Source: Pseudomonas sp. CFBP 13711 (GTDB lineage Bacteria > Pseudomonadota > Gammaproteobacteria > Pseudomonadales > Pseudomonadaceae). Taken from it: DNA of 64,000 bases. The stretch is from assembly GCF_014842265.1 (NCBI RefSeq), contig NZ_JACYVI010000002.1:427299-491298 (forward strand), in the 5' to 3' direction. Positions 48,045 through 58,481 of this stretch are shown in pieces (the first letter of the stretch is position 1; each line of letters begins with the position of its first letter). The notes beneath the pieces are model-generated. The model was given only the letters and a program-made list of their open reading frames with translations, did not search any database and was not told the DNA's origin. The position numbers and the translations under genes are program-made.

Positions 48045-49178
48045 ATGAAGCGATTCGTCGCGCTCGACAGCCTGCGCGGTCTCTGCGCCCTGACCTTGAT
48101 CGTTCATCACTCGCACATCGAGCGAAGCCTCACGGAGCTATCGTTTTTCCGTAATGCCAGTCAGTTCGCCGGTCTGTTCTTCGCCCTGAGCGGTTTTCTG
48201 ATTTACCGGCGCTACGTCGGCACGCTGAATACCTCGCGGCAGCTGGGCGACTTCATGCTTGCTCGCGCCTGCCGGGTCATGCCGCTGCACATTGCGGTGC
48301 TGTTGTTCTTCATCGGATTCGAGTGCCTGAAGCTGGTGCTGGAGCGCTACGGGCTGCTGTTGAATTTCCCGGCCTTCAGTGGTGACCGTGCGCCTGGGGA
48401 GATCTTGCCTAATCTGTTGCTGATTCAGGCCTGGTGGCCGGGCTTCAATGCGCTGTCGTTCAACTACCCGTCGTGGTGGCTCAGCGTCGCGTTTTATCTG
48501 TGGCTGATCTTCGGGGTGGTCTGCTACGCACTGCCGGGCATGGCGCGTGTGGTGTTTCCGCTGCTGGGCGGGTTGGCGTTTGTCGGCTTGTTCGTGGATT
48601 CCGATCTGCTGACGCGCTATGTGCTGTGGGGCGCGGCGTGTTTTTTTGCGGGTACGGTGACCTATCGGCTGTATGCACGGCTGCGGAGTTTCGTGCCGGG
48701 GATGGTGCTGGCCAGTGTGCTTGAGGTGGGGGTATTGGCAGCGATCGGCTGGCTGATGGTGGCCGGCGACGCTCCGCTGACGATTGAGCTGTCGCTGCTG
48801 TTTTGCCTGGCCATTCTGGTGTTCGCCTGGGAAGCCGGGGTGGTGTCGCGGCTGTTGCAGGTGCGGGTGTTCCCGGCGCTGGGCCGGTTGTGGCTGTCGA
48901 TTTACCTGACCCATGCGGCGGTGATTTTCGTGGTCGCGACGGGGCTGACGGTGGCCGCGAAGTTTGGCGGGTATCCGTTGTTGGTGGACAAGCCGGGTGA
49001 GATGCCGGGGACGTTGGTGCGGTATCTGAGCACGGGCAGTGCGCTGAACGACAATCTGTTGTTGCTGTTGGTGGTAGTGGCAGTTGTGGTGGTCTCGATG
49101 GTGGTTCACCGGTATGTCGAAGTGCCCGGGATGGGGTTTGCGGCGGAGCTAAGATCAAGGTCAAGAGCGTCTGCCTAA
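48045..49178 (+). CDS. Acyltransferase 3 family membrane protein
   Basis: A 377-residue integral membrane protein with about ten hydrophobic segments. The acyltransferase-3 signature is at the start: FVALDSLRGLCALTLIVHH, followed by FAGLFFALSGFLIYRRY and ARACRVMPLHIAVL. The family O-acylates cell-surface sugars (lipopolysaccharide O-antigen, exopolysaccharide, Nod factor). No glycan genes adjoin it, so the acceptor is unknown. AAGGA lies nine bases before the ATG. The C-terminal end runs into the left arm of the repeat composite. Confidence 0.9.
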   Translation: MKRFVALDSLRGLCALTLIVHHSHIERSLTELSFFRNASQFAGLFFALSGFLIYRRYVGTLNTSRQLGDFMLARACRVMPLHIAVLLFFIGFECLKLVLERYGLLLNFPAFSGDRAPGEILPNLLLIQAWWPGFNALSFNYPSWWLSVAFYLWLIFGVVCYALPGMARVVFPLLGGLAFVGLFVDSDLLTRYVLWGAACFFAGTVTYRLYARLRSFVPGMVLASVLEVGVLAAIGWLMVAGDAPLTIELSLLFCLAILVFAWEAGVVSRLLQVRVFPALGRLWLSIYLTHAAVIFVVATGLTVAAKFGGYPLLVDKPGEMPGTLVRYLSTGSALNDNLLLLLVVVAVVVVSMVVHRYVEVPGMGFAAELRSRSRASA

Positions 49179-49460
49179 CGGCAGACGTTTCGCCTTCGGC
49201 GAGTTACTTGGAAAAGCACCCCAAGTAACCAAGGGTGCTTGCTCCTGGCTAGGTTCCTCCTTCGTCGGAATACCCTCACTCCGACGACGCTCCGTGGACC
49301 CGCGCCGAACGGACATCCATGTCCTAGCGGCGCTCTCGCCGCATCCCTGCGGCTCGGCCCACTGCGCGTCGTCTGCGTTCGGCCTGCACCCAAGTCGCGT
49401 TTGGCGGTGTCTGGAATTTCTGTGTCTGAAGATCAAGAGCAGATCAAACGCGAAGAACTG

Positions 49461-49546
49461 GTGGGAGTGAGCTTGCTCAGAGGTCGGTACATCCACCGCG
49501 TATCTGGTGTCTGAGATAAAGCATTCGCGAGCAAGCTCGCTCCCAC
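49461..49546. repeat. REP pair (family B) in the composite element
   Basis: GTGGGAGTGAGCTTGCTCAG (49461-49480) and inverted TTCGCGAGCAAGCTCGCTCC (about 49524-49543, ending CCAC at 49546). Confidence 0.8.
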
Positions 49547-49589
49547 AGGAAGTGTGTCCGATCAGCAATACTGGCAGCACCCAGACAGC

Positions 49590-49664
49590 CCTCTTCCCGA
49601 CTAAAGCCGGTCCCACTAACAGCAAGCACCACGTACCCCTGTAGGACCGGCTTCAGCCGGGAAG
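49590..49664. repeat. REP pair (family A) in the composite element
   Basis: Inverted CTTCCCGACTAAAGCCGGTC (about 49593-49612) and forward GTAGGACCGGCTTCAGCCGG (49641-49660). Confidence 0.8.
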
Positions 49665-49994
49665 CTGTTGCCGTTGCTGTTGCTATCGCCTCTGCTTTTG
49701 ATCTTCATACGCAGAAGGCTCAATCACCGCAGAACGCGACTTTGGTGCAGGCTGAACGGAGGTTTCGCGGAGTGGGTCGAGCCGCATGGATGCGGCGAGA
49801 GCGCCGTCAGGGCATGGATGCCCGTTCGGCGCGGGCCCACGGAGCGGGACCGGAGTGAAGGAACCCGACGAAGTCGGGCCCAACCAGGAGCAGGCACCCT
49901 TGGTTACTTGGGGTGCTTTTCCAAGTAACTCGCCGAAGGCGAAACGTCTGCCCCCAGGCAGACGCTCTTGACCTTCATACGCGGGCTGCGGGTA

Positions 49995-51107
49995 TCAACG
50001 CTCTAGCAGAATCCGCAACATCCGACGCAACGGCTCGGCCGCGCCCCACAACAACTGGTCGCCCACGGTAAACGCGCCCAGATACTGCGAACCCATGTTC
50101 AACTTGCGCAAACGCCCCACCGGAATATTCAACGTCCCGGTCACCGACGTCGGGCTCAGCTCCTGAATGCTCGCTTCGCGATTATTCGGCACAAGCTTCA
50201 CCCACGGGTTGTGCTGACTGATCATCCCCTCGATATCCGCGATCGGCACATCCTTGTTCAGCTTGATCGTCAGCGCCTGACTGTGGCACCGCATTGCACC
50301 GATGCGCACGCAAATACCGTCGACCGGAATCGGGCTCTTGAAACGACCCAGAATCTTGTTCGTCTCCGCCTGCCCTTTCCACTCCTCACGGCTCTGACCG
50401 TTCGGCAGCTCCTTGTCGATCCACGGGATCAGACTGCCCGCCAGCGGCACCCCGAAATTCTCGGTCGGGAATCCCTCGCCACGCATCGCCTCAGCCACCT
50501 TGCGGTCGATGTCCAGAATCGCGCTGGCAGGGTTCGCCAGCTCGTCGGCCACCGACGCATTGATTGCGCCCATCTGCTTGATCAGCTCACGCATGTTCTG
50601 CGCACCGGCGCCGGAAGCGGCCTGATACGTCATGACGTTCATCCACTCCACCAGACCGGCCTCGAACAGCCCGCCTAGCCCCATCAGCATCAGGCTGACG
50701 GTGCAGTTGCCGCCGATGTAGTTCTTGGTGCCGGCATCCAGCTGCTGGTCGATGACCTTGCGGTTGACCGGATCGAGGATGATCACGGCATCGTCCTGCA
50801 TGCGCAGGGAAGACGCCGCGTCGATCCAGTAACCCTGCCAGCCCGCCTCGCGCAGCTTGGGGAAAACCTCGTTGGTGTAGTCGCCGCCCTGGCAGGTCAG
50901 CACCACGTCCAGGGTCTTGAGCTCGTCGATGCTGTAGGCATCTTTCAGCGGCGCGACGTCCTTGCCCACCGACGGGCCTTGGCCGCCGACGTTGGAGGTG
51001 GTGAAAAAAACCGGCTCAATGAGATCGAAATCCTGCTCTTCCAGCATGCGCTGCATGAGCACGGAACCGACCATCCCGCGCCAACCGACCAGACCTACAC
51101 GTTTCAT
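49995..51107 (-). CDS. asd: Aspartate-semialdehyde dehydrogenase
   Basis: A 370-residue NADPH enzyme making aspartate semialdehyde from aspartyl phosphate, for Lys/diaminopimelate, Thr and Met synthesis. Seen: NADP motif [19 protein letters not shown], catalytic C135 in GGNCTVSL and the histidine of [15 protein letters not shown]. The gene encodes MKRVGLVGW from ATG 51107. It follows leuB with an ~80-base gap, so it may be co-transcribed with the leu genes as in other pseudomonads. Confidence 0.97.
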   Translation of the reverse strand: MKRVGLVGWRGMVGSVLMQRMLEEQDFDLIEPVFFTTSNVGGQGPSVGKDVAPLKDAYSIDELKTLDVVLTCQGGDYTNEVFPKLREAGWQGYWIDAASSLRMQDDAVIILDPVNRKVIDQQLDAGTKNYIGGNCTVSLMLMGLGGLFEAGLVEWMNVMTYQAASGAGAQNMRELIKQMGAINASVADELANPASAILDIDRKVAEAMRGEGFPTENFGVPLAGSLIPWIDKELPNGQSREEWKGQAETNKILGRFKSPIPVDGICVRIGAMRCHSQALTIKLNKDVPIADIEGMISQHNPWVKLVPNNREASIQELSPTSVTGTLNIPVGRLRKLNMGSQYLGAFTVGDQLLWGAAEPLRRMLRILLER

Positions 51108-51188
51108 CGCAACTACACCTTAATTAAAAGTGGGGCCCCGACCGCAGAGAGCCATAGGGCTCAACCTGACAGTCGTGGGCCCGAGATA

Positions 51189-52271
<1,083 letters not shown>

Positions 52272-52321
52272 AACGTCCTCGTTTCAAAATAGATGTCGGC
52301 CCGGAAAACAAGGCCGATTCG

Positions 52322-52430
52322 GCAGCTGCAAGCTGCAAGCTGCAAGCGGCAAGCCACAAGTGATGCAGCGCCTGGCTCGGAATTTCTTGCAGCTTGCAGC
52401 TTGAAGCTTGCAGCTTGCAGCTTAAGGCTG
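52322..52430. repeat. AGCTGCAAGCTGCAAGC palindromic repeat in the leuB-leuD gap
   Basis: The left arm (52322-52360) repeats the unit CTGCAAG three times; the right arm (about 52386-52430) holds its inverse (CTTGCAG) four times. They can fold into a long imperfect hairpin around TGATGCAGCGCCTGGC. Same family as at 10.24-10.39 kb. Confidence 0.7.
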
Positions 52431-52434
52431 CCCC

Positions 52435-53073
52435 TCAGCGAAACAGCCAAGGCTGCGAAGCCCGATGCTTGCTTTCGAACGCGGCGATCGCCTCGCCGTC
52501 AACCAGCGTCAGACCGATGTCGTCCAGGCCGTTGAGCAGGCAGTGCTTGCGGAAGGCGTCGATCTCGAAGCGGTACACCTTGCCGTCTTCGCGGGTCACG
52601 GTCTGCGCTTCCAAGTCCACGTTCAACTGGTAGCCCGGTGTGGCTTCGACCACCTTGAACAGCTCATCGACCTCGCTTTCGCTCAGGATGATCGGCAGCA
52701 GGCCGTTCTTGAAGCTGTTGTTGAAGAAAATGTCTGCGTAGCTCGGCGCGATGATGCTGCGAAAGCCATATTCTTCCAGCGCCCACGGGGCGTGTTCACG
52801 GCTCGAGCCGCAGCCGAAGTTTTCCCGGGCCAGTAAGACGCTGGCGCCCTGATAACGCTCGGCGTTGAGCACGAAGTCCGGGTTCAGCGGACGCTTGCTG
52901 TTGTCCTGATACGGCTGACCCACATCAAGGTAACGCCACTCGTCAAACAGGTTCGGGCCAAAGCCGGTCCGGCGGATCGACTTCAGGAACTGCTTGGGGA
53001 TGATCTGATCGGTGTCAACGTTGGCGCGATCCAGCGGAGCGACCAGACCGGTGTGTTGAGTAAAAGGCTTCAT
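52435..53073 (-). CDS. leuD: 3-isopropylmalate dehydratase small subunit
   Basis: A 212-residue small subunit of the isopropylmalate isomerase: [30 protein letters not shown] at the start (shown in part), and the swivelling-domain motif [15 protein letters not shown] with its active-site serine/arginine. It pairs with LeuC in the second step of leucine synthesis. It follows leuC after a ten-base gap. Confidence 0.97.
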   Translation of the reverse strand: MKPFTQHTGLVAPLDRANVDTDQIIPKQFLKSIRRTGFGPNLFDEWRYLDVGQPYQDNSKRPLNPDFVLNAERYQGASVLLARENFGCGSSREHAPWALEEYGFRSIIAPSYADIFFNNSFKNGLLPIILSESEVDELFKVVEATPGYQLNVDLEAQTVTREDGKVYRFEIDAFRKHCLLNGLDDIGLTLVDGEAIAAFESKHRASQPWLFR

Positions 53074-53083
53074 ACGGGGCTCC

Positions 53084-54508
53084 TTATGCCTGGCTCATGG
53101 TGCGAACGTCGACGAAACGGCCGTTGACGGCTGCCGCTGCCGCCATCGCCGGGCTGACCAGGTGAGTACGACCACCGGCACCCTGACGGCCTTCAAAGTT
53201 GCGGTTGGAGGTCGACGCGCAGTGCTCGCCGCTCTCAAGGCGGTCCGGGTTCATCGCCAGGCACATCGAGCAGCCCGGCTCACGCCATTCGAAACCGGCT
53301 TCGATGAAGACCTTGTCCAGCCCTTCCCGCTCGGCCTGCTCCTTCACCAGACCCGAGCCCGGCACAACGATCGCCTGCTTGATGGTCGACGCCACTTTGC
53401 GGCCCTTGGCGATGTCCGCTGCCGCGCGCAGGTCTTCGATCCGCGAGTTGGTGCACGAGCCGATGAACACGCGATCCAGCTGGATATCGGTAATCGCCTG
53501 ATTGGCCTTCAGGCCCATGTACTTCAAGGCGCGCTCGATGGAGCCACGCTTGACCAGATCGGCTTCCTGCGCCGGATCGGGCACGTTCTGATCCACGGCC
53601 ACGACCATTTCCGGGGAGGTACCCCAGCTGACTTGCGGCTTGATCTGGGTCGCGTCGAGCTCGACCACGGTGTCGAACACCGCGTCATCGTCGGACACCA
53701 GGTCCTTCCAGGCTTCAACCGCTGCGTCCCACTGCTCGGCAGTCGGTGCGAAAGGACGACCCTTCACGTAGGCAATGGTCTTTTCATCGGTGGCCACCAG
53801 CCCGACGCGTGCGCCCGCTTCGATGGACATGTTGCAGATGGTCATGCGGCCTTCCACGGACAGATCGCGAATGGCGCTGCCGGCGAATTCGATGGCATGG
53901 CCGTTACCGCCGGCGGTGCCGATCTTGCCGATGATGGCCAGGACGATGTCCTTGGCGGTGACGCCGAACGGCAGCTTGCCTTCGACCTTCACTTGCATGT
54001 TCTTCATTTTCTTGGCGACCAGGCACTGGGTCGCGAGGACGTGCTCGACCTCGGAGGTGCCGATGCCGTGGGCCAGGGCGCCGAATGCGCCGTGGGTCGA
54101 GGTGTGGGAGTCGCCGCAGACCACGGTCATGCCCGGCAAGGTGGCGCCCTGCTCCGGGCCGATGACGTGAACGATGCCCTGGCGGACGTCGTTCATCTTG
54201 AATTCGGTGATGCCGTATTCGTCGCAGTTGTCATCCAGCGTCTTGACCTGCAAGCGCGACACCTGATCGACGATGGCGTCGACGCCGTCCTTGCGGTCCG
54301 GGGTGGTCGGCACGTTGTGGTCGACGGTCGCGACGTTGGCGTCGATGCGCCACGGTTTGCGACGGGCCAGGCGCAAGCCTTCGAAAGCCTGAGGCGAAGT
54401 CACTTCGTGGATGATGTGACGGTCGATGTACAGCAGCGCGGAGCCATCGTCGCGCTGCTTGACCAAATGCGAATCCCAGAGCTTGTCGTAGAGCGTTTTG
54501 CCGGCCAT
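53084..54508 (-). CDS. leuC: 3-isopropylmalate dehydratase large subunit
   Basis: A 474-residue aconitase-family subunit carrying the catalytic [4Fe-4S] cluster. Cluster ligands lie in [14 protein letters not shown] and [19 protein letters not shown] and [19 protein letters not shown] are substrate-side motifs. It starts at ATG 54508 ([14 protein letters not shown]), with AGGA eight bases upstream; the frame is open to 54565. First gene of leuCDB; divergent from the LysR gene, with an AT-rich inverted repeat between them. Confidence 0.97.
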   Translation of the reverse strand: MAGKTLYDKLWDSHLVKQRDDGSALLYIDRHIIHEVTSPQAFEGLRLARRKPWRIDANVATVDHNVPTTPDRKDGVDAIVDQVSRLQVKTLDDNCDEYGITEFKMNDVRQGIVHVIGPEQGATLPGMTVVCGDSHTSTHGAFGALAHGIGTSEVEHVLATQCLVAKKMKNMQVKVEGKLPFGVTAKDIVLAIIGKIGTAGGNGHAIEFAGSAIRDLSVEGRMTICNMSIEAGARVGLVATDEKTIAYVKGRPFAPTAEQWDAAVEAWKDLVSDDDAVFDTVVELDATQIKPQVSWGTSPEMVVAVDQNVPDPAQEADLVKRGSIERALKYMGLKANQAITDIQLDRVFIGSCTNSRIEDLRAAADIAKGRKVASTIKQAIVVPGSGLVKEQAEREGLDKVFIEAGFEWREPGCSMCLAMNPDRLESGEHCASTSNRNFEGRQGAGGRTHLVSPAMAAAAAVNGRFVDVRTMSQA

Positions 54509-54601
54509 CAGACGGTTCCTCATCAGCGTATTTCTATGCCCCGGCCGCCGATGTCGAAATGACACCGTAAAGACCCTTGGCTTGTGGTGGAGATGCTATG
54601 G

Positions 54602-54630
54602 AATATGCTTAAATAACTCAAATTCATATT
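54602..54630. promoter_or_regulatory. AT-rich inverted repeat in the leuC / lysR intergenic region
   Basis: AATATG (54602-54607) and CATATT (54625-54630) are inverted arms around an AT-rich centre, with a T-N11-A-like pattern inside (LysR binding style). It lies ~34 bases upstream of the LysR-gene ATG and ~95 bases upstream of leuC, so it suits autoregulation plus leuC activation. Confidence 0.45.
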
Positions 54631-54663
54631 TTTCATGCTTTGCATAACCAACAGGAATCCGAG

Positions 54664-55560
54664 ATGGATTTGGCCAACCTAAACGCCTTTATCGCCATCG
54701 CCGAAATGGGCAGTTTCTCGGCCGCCGGAGAGCGCCTGCACCTGACTCAACCGGCGGTCAGCAAACGCATCGCCGGTCTGGAGCAGCAGTTGGACGTGCG
54801 GCTGTTTGATCGTCTGGGCCGCGAGGTCAGCCTGACCGAAGCCGGACGCGCACTCCTTCCCCGCGCTTACCAGATTCTCAATGTGCTGGATGACACCCGT
54901 CGCGCGCTGACCAACCTGACCGGCGAGGTCACCGGGCGTCTGACCCTGGCAACCAGTCACCACATCGGACTGCACCGGTTGCCTACGCTGTTAAGGGCGT
55001 TTACCAAGACCTACCCGGACGTCGCGCTGGACATTCAGTTTCTCGATTCGGAAGTGGCCTACGAAGAAATCCTCCACGGCCGTGCGGAGCTGGCGGTGAT
55101 TACATTGGCGCCCGAGCCCCACGCGCTGGTGAAGGCCGTCAAGGTCTGGGACGATCCCCTGGATTTCGTCGCGGCACCCGAACACCCGCTGGCCACTCAG
55201 AAAAACGTCAGCCTGGCCGACATCGCCGGCTACCCGGCGGTGTTCCCGGGCGAAAATACCTTCACCCACCACATCGTCAGCGGACTCTGCGAAGCCCAGG
55301 GCCTGAAGCCGAATATCGCCATGAGCACCAACTACATGGAGACGATCAAGATGATGGTGTCCATTGGCCTGGCCTGGAGCGTGTTGCCCCGGACCATGCT
55401 CGACGAACAGGTCACGGCCATTCCGTTACCGGGCATTCAGTTGCGCCGACAGCTGGGGTACATCGTCCACACCGAACGCACGCTGTCCAACGCCGCGCGG
55501 GCGTTCATGGCGCTGCTGGATGCGCAGGCCGCCGGGCTGGAGCAATCGCAGGCGCGCTGA
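54664..55560 (+). CDS. LysR family transcriptional regulator next to leuC
   Basis: A 298-residue LysR-type regulator: N-terminal winged helix (MDLANLNAFIAIAEMGSFSA; LTQPAVSKRIAGLEQQLDVR) and a periplasmic-binding-like effector domain (GRLTLATSHHIGLHRLPTLL). AGGA precedes ATG 54664 by seven bases; the frame is open to 54640. Divergent from leuC, it probably activates leuCDB; the inducer (perhaps 2-isopropylmalate) is an inference by analogy with the pathway. A terminator follows. Confidence 0.88.
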   Translation: MDLANLNAFIAIAEMGSFSAAGERLHLTQPAVSKRIAGLEQQLDVRLFDRLGREVSLTEAGRALLPRAYQILNVLDDTRRALTNLTGEVTGRLTLATSHHIGLHRLPTLLRAFTKTYPDVALDIQFLDSEVAYEEILHGRAELAVITLAPEPHALVKAVKVWDDPLDFVAAPEHPLATQKNVSLADIAGYPAVFPGENTFTHHIVSGLCEAQGLKPNIAMSTNYMETIKMMVSIGLAWSVLPRTMLDEQVTAIPLPGIQLRRQLGYIVHTERTLSNAARAFMALLDAQAAGLEQSQAR

Positions 55561-55570
55561 ACGCGCACAA

Positions 55571-55595
55571 AAAAGGCGCCCCGCAGGGCGCCTTC
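55571..55595. terminator. Hairpin between the LysR gene and ibpA
   Basis: AAGGCGCCC-CGCA-GGGCGCCTT stem (55573-55594), preceded by AAAA; serves the convergent LysR gene and, on the minus strand (followed by TTTTTTGTGCG), ibpA. Confidence 0.85.
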
Positions 55596-55611
55596 TCACG
55601 TTGACTCGGGA

Positions 55612-56055
55612 TCAGTGAGTCAGGGTTTTCTGAGCATTGATTTCGATGCGTTTTGGCTTGGCCTCTTCAGGCACCAGACGCAGCAGGTCAATGTTCAGCA
55701 GGCCATTGGCCAAAGCAGCGTTCTTGACCTCGATGTGGTCAGCCAGGCGGAACGACAGCTTGAATGCACGCTGGGCAATGCCCTGGTGCAGGAAGGTCAC
55801 GCCTTCCGCGGTGTTCTCGCGCTTGCTGCCGGTGACGGTCAGTACGCCCTTCTCGACTTGCAACTCCAGATCTTCCTCCTGGAACCCCGCCGCCGCGATG
55901 ACAATGCGGTATTGGTCATCAGCGTGTTTTTCGACGTTGTAGGGAGGATAGCTGCTCGCCGACTCGTTGCGCGCCGCCGATTCGAACAGATCGTTGAAGC
56001 GGTCGAAGCCAACGGAGTGACGGAACAGTGGAGCCAGGGAAAATGCAGTAGTCAT
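55612..56055 (-). CDS. ibpA: Small heat-shock protein IbpA (Hsp20)
   Basis: A 147-residue alpha-crystallin-type chaperone that holds unfolding proteins in aggregates. The alpha-crystallin domain spans about residues 35-130 (YPPYNVEKHADDQYRIVIAA; GFQEEDLELQVEKGVLTVTG; LANGLLNIDLLRLVPEEAKP, the C-terminal conserved motif region), with an N-terminal arm MTTAFSLAPLFRHSVGFDRF. It has a sigma-32 promoter and a thermometer-like leader, so it should be doubly heat-controlled. Confidence 0.96.
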   Translation of the reverse strand: MTTAFSLAPLFRHSVGFDRFNDLFESAARNESASSYPPYNVEKHADDQYRIVIAAAGFQEEDLELQVEKGVLTVTGSKRENTAEGVTFLHQGIAQRAFKLSFRLADHIEVKNAALANGLLNIDLLRLVPEEAKPKRIEINAQKTLTH

Positions 56056-56123
56056 CTGAAAATCTCCTGATAAGTCAGCAAGTGGTTATCTCCGCGACCC
56101 GATTTCGGCATCGCGTAATCCCA
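56056..56123 (-). promoter_or_regulatory. ROSE-like RNA thermometer in the ibpA leader
   Basis: On the minus strand the leader has CTTGCT (56082-56077) and the ribosome site AGGAGA (56068-56063), seven bases before the ATG at 56055. ROSE elements are defined by a U(U/C)GCU segment that pairs with the Shine-Dalgarno AGGA with a bulged G. Here UUGCUGA facing UCAGGAG fits that pairing across a four-base loop (CUUA). Confidence 0.7.
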
Positions 56124-56151
56124 AAATAGTGACAGCCATTTGTGTTTCAAG
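56124..56151 (-). promoter_or_regulatory. Heat-shock (sigma-32) promoter of ibpA
   Basis: Minus strand: CTTGAAA (56151-56145), 13 bases, CACTATTT (56131-56124). The -35 is consensus; the -10 partly matches CCCCATTT. The same 13-base spacing is used by the htpG promoter of this window. Confidence 0.7.
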
Positions 56152-56170
56152 AGTCGTGCAAAAAATTTTT

Positions 56171-57130
56171 TCAGGCGGCTTCCGGCACGTTCACGCCGAG
56201 CATCTGGCTGATCCGCTCGCAGTCAGTTTCGCGGCGCAGGGCATCGAACAGCAGAGTCGCTTCGGGGTAGCTTTTGGTCAGCAGAACCACCCATTGCTTG
56301 AGCCGGCCCGGAGCCTGAACGCGGGTCATCTTGGCCATGGCCTGCAGCCAGAAATCCCGCAGCAGCGGCTGCAACTCGATCCAGGTCATGGGGATGACGT
56401 CACGCCCGGCTTGCGCAGCGGCGATCTGACGGCCCAAGTCCGGACGCGCCACCAGACCGCGGCCGATCATGATGTCGCGGGCCCCGCAGATTTCCCGGCA
56501 GCGCCGCCAGTCGTCGACGGTCCAGATCTCGCCGTTGGCAATGATCGGAATCTTCACCACGTCCTGAATCTTGCCGATCCACTCCCAGTGTGCCGGCGGC
56601 TTGTAGCCATCGACCTTGGTGCGAGCGTGGACGACGATGTGTTCAGCGCCGCCCGCTTCCAGCGCCCGGGCGCAATCAAGGGCCGGCTCAGTGCTGTCGT
56701 AGCCCAGGCGCATCTTGGCGGTGACCGGAATGTGTGCCGGCACGGCGCGGCGTACGTGGCTGAGGATGGTGTGCAGCAGCTCCGGCTCTTTGAGCAACAC
56801 CGCGCCGCCCCGGGACTTGTTGACGGTCTTGGCCGGGCAGCCAAAATTCAGGTCGATGACCGGGGCGCCCAGTTCGGCCGCGAATGCTGCGTTCTCGGCC
56901 AGGCACACCGGGTCAGAACCCAGCAGTTGCACACGCAGCGGCACGCCGGCGCGGGTTTTCGAACCCTGCAACAGTTCGGACGCGAGCTTGTGGAAGTAAT
57001 GCTCCGGCAGCAGACGCTCAGTCACCCGAATGAATTCGGTCACGCACCAGTCGATGCCGCCGACTTGCGTCAGCACGTCGCGCAGGATGTCGTCGACCAG
57101 GCCTTCCATGGGCGCCAAGGCAATTTGCAT
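56171..57130 (-). CDS. dusC: tRNA-dihydrouridine(16) synthase
   Basis: A 319-residue FMN enzyme reducing uridine 16 of tRNA. Seen: N-terminal [20 protein letters not shown], catalytic C98 in [21 protein letters not shown] (in parts), and the C-terminal helical domain ([16 protein letters not shown]). Numbering of the Cys agrees with E. coli DusC (C98), which favours DusC over DusA or DusB. Located downstream of the thioesterase gene on the same strand and upstream of ibpA. Confidence 0.9.
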   Translation of the reverse strand: MQIALAPMEGLVDDILRDVLTQVGGIDWCVTEFIRVTERLLPEHYFHKLASELLQGSKTRAGVPLRVQLLGSDPVCLAENAAFAAELGAPVIDLNFGCPAKTVNKSRGGAVLLKEPELLHTILSHVRRAVPAHIPVTAKMRLGYDSTEPALDCARALEAGGAEHIVVHARTKVDGYKPPAHWEWIGKIQDVVKIPIIANGEIWTVDDWRRCREICGARDIMIGRGLVARPDLGRQIAAAQAGRDVIPMTWIELQPLLRDFWLQAMAKMTRVQAPGRLKQWVVLLTKSYPEATLLFDALRRETDCERISQMLGVNVPEAA

Positions 57131-57205
57131 GGGTCACACTCGAAAAAAAGTCCGGCAGTTTACGCAGAGACTGGCGGATTGGATACGCTTTACACGCGCC
57201 GGACG

Positions 57206-57646
57206 TCAGGACACAACGCGGTGCAGGCCGGCGGCGTAGCCGTCGATGAACTCGCTCGGCATGCGCTTGGGCTTGCCCGACGAGAGTTCGATGCAGACGA
57301 AGGTGGTTTGCGCCCGCAGCAAGGTCATGCCGTCACTGGGCCGTTTCAGCTGGAAGCGCCGGGTCATCTTCAGGCGCTGGTCCCAGTCGACGATCCAGGT
57401 CGCCAGTTGCAGCTCGTCATCCTGGTAGGCGCTGGCCAGGTAATCGATTTCGTGCCGGACCACGGCCATGGCCCGGTCGAGTCGGCGGTACTCGCTCAGG
57501 TCCAGGCCCAACTGCTGGGAATGCCGCCATGCGCAGCGTTCGAGCCAAGTGACGTACACGGCGTTGTTGGCGTGGCCCAGGCCGTCGATGTCTTCCTCGC
57601 CCACCTGCAGATCGATGACGAACGGCATTGCCAGATCCCAGACCAT
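57206..57646 (-). CDS. Acyl-CoA thioesterase (4HBT hot-dog family)
   Basis: A 146-residue hot-dog-fold thioesterase. The 4-hydroxybenzoyl-CoA-type signature is DIDGLGHANNAVYVTWLE, with the active-site Asp and the G-H-x-N loop; further family segments are MAVVRHEIDYLASAY and TWIVDWDQRLKMTRRFQL. Substrate unknown; YbgC-like short-chain or aromatic acyl-CoA is possible. It begins at ATG 57646 (MVWDLAMPFV); MPFVIDLQV at 57628 is an alternative start. Confidence 0.82.
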   Translation of the reverse strand: MVWDLAMPFVIDLQVGEEDIDGLGHANNAVYVTWLERCAWRHSQQLGLDLSEYRRLDRAMAVVRHEIDYLASAYQDDELQLATWIVDWDQRLKMTRRFQLKRPSDGMTLLRAQTTFVCIELSSGKPKRMPSEFIDGYAAGLHRVVS

Positions 57647-57750
57647 GTTTTTCTGTCCCTATCAAATTCATTACGCGGGCAGTGTAACCAAAAGCATCGG
57701 ACAAAACTGAGGGCGGTCGTGGTTGGCCAGAGGTTGAGGGTGCCTGCGCG

Positions 57751-57922
57751 GGCCTCTTCCCGGCTAAAGCCGGTCCCACTAAAAAAGCATCGCGTGCATC
57801 CAGAGGGATTGGCTGAACGCGAAACTTTGTGGGACTGGCTTTAGCCGGGAAGGCGTCGGGTGTCACGCTGCAGAATCGAGGGTGCCTGCGCGGGCCTCCT
57901 CCCGGCGGAAGCCAGTCCTACA
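57751..57922. repeat. Three REP sequences (family A)
   Basis: Inverted TTCCCGGCTAAAGCCGGTCC at about 57757-57776, forward TGGGACTGGCTTTAGCCGGG at about 57829-57848, and a third, inverted and more diverged (CTCCCGGCGGAAGCCAGTCC), at about 57899-57918. The array fills the thioesterase-TetR gap. Confidence 0.8.
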
Positions 57923-57928
57923 ACGGCA

Positions 57929-58468
57929 TCAGAGCACCGCCGACTTGGCTGCCCGCAGCACTCGATCCGACAGCTCACTGGGGCCCAGGGCTCGGGCGAG
58001 TGCCAGGCCGCCGACCATCAAGGCGATGTCGGCCAGGGTCTTGTCGGTCTCTTCAGGGCTGGCGGCGAGCTGCGCCACCATCAGTTCGACGTGTTCGGCC
58101 AGTACGTTGCGAAAATCATCGGACAGACGCGCCATCTCCCCTATCGCCGTCGGCAAGGGGCAAGCGTGCTCTTGAGCGTCGCGGTGCCTGCGCGACAGGT
58201 AGAACGCCGCCAACAGCGCGCGCCGCTCCTCCCCCGGCAATTGGTCGTCAATGTTGGCGACCATCTCACGGCGTTCGGCCAGCAACTGGCTGAACGCTTC
58301 CAGCATCAGGGCTTCCTTGCTGTCGAAATGCGCATAGAACCCGCCCACCGTGAGCCCCGCTGCGCCCATGATCTCGTTGACGCTGGGCTCGATCGGGCCG
58401 CGCGCAATCAAGGCGGTGCTGGCAGCAGCGAGAATACGTTCGCGGGTCTGTGCTTTTTTGTCGTTCAT
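57929..58468 (-). CDS. TetR/AcrR family transcriptional regulator
   Basis: A 179-residue regulator: N-terminal TetR helix-turn-helix (MNDKKAQTRERILAAASTAL; VNEIMGAAGLTVGGFYAHFD, the recognition helix) and a C-terminal ligand domain (LLAAFYLSRRHRDAQEHACP). It has a near-perfect palindrome directly upstream, so it probably represses itself. No neighbour is divergent or co-directional with an obvious effector role; the upstream side is tRNA genes. The target is unknown. Confidence 0.85.
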   Translation of the reverse strand: MNDKKAQTRERILAAASTALIARGPIEPSVNEIMGAAGLTVGGFYAHFDSKEALMLEAFSQLLAERREMVANIDDQLPGEERRALLAAFYLSRRHRDAQEHACPLPTAIGEMARLSDDFRNVLAEHVELMVAQLAASPEETDKTLADIALMVGGLALARALGPSELSDRVLRAAKSAVL

Positions 58469-58481
58469 GACCGCCTCCGGA

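Larger units (their letters stand above)
49156..49980. repeat. Composite element: ~280-bp inverted repeat enclosing two REP pairs
   Basis: The arms at about 49156-49440 and 49700-49980 are imperfect inverted copies: both contain TCAAGAGCGTCTGCC, GTTACTTGGAAAAGCACC, CAAGTAACCAAGGGTGC and CCGCGCCGAAC. The ~250-base centre contains one family B REP pair and one family A pair. Short frames inside (e.g. 49161-49625, 49668-49928) repeat the same low-complexity peptide and are not credible genes. It fills the whole acyltransferase-asd gap and overlaps the last codons of the acyltransferase gene. Confidence 0.8.

Noticed and set aside
49161..49625. Open frames in the acyltransferase-asd gap (also 49668-49928, 49683-49883)
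   Set aside because: They lie inside the inverted-repeat composite and give the same Arg/Pro/Ser-rich peptide in both arms; they are repeat DNA, not genes.
52322..52430. CTGCAAG tandem units as a CRISPR array
   Set aside because: Units are 7 bases with no spacers and form a palindrome. No cas gene is present in the window.
53162..54562. 466-codon plus-strand open frame opposite leuC
   Set aside because: Shadow of leuC for the same reasons.
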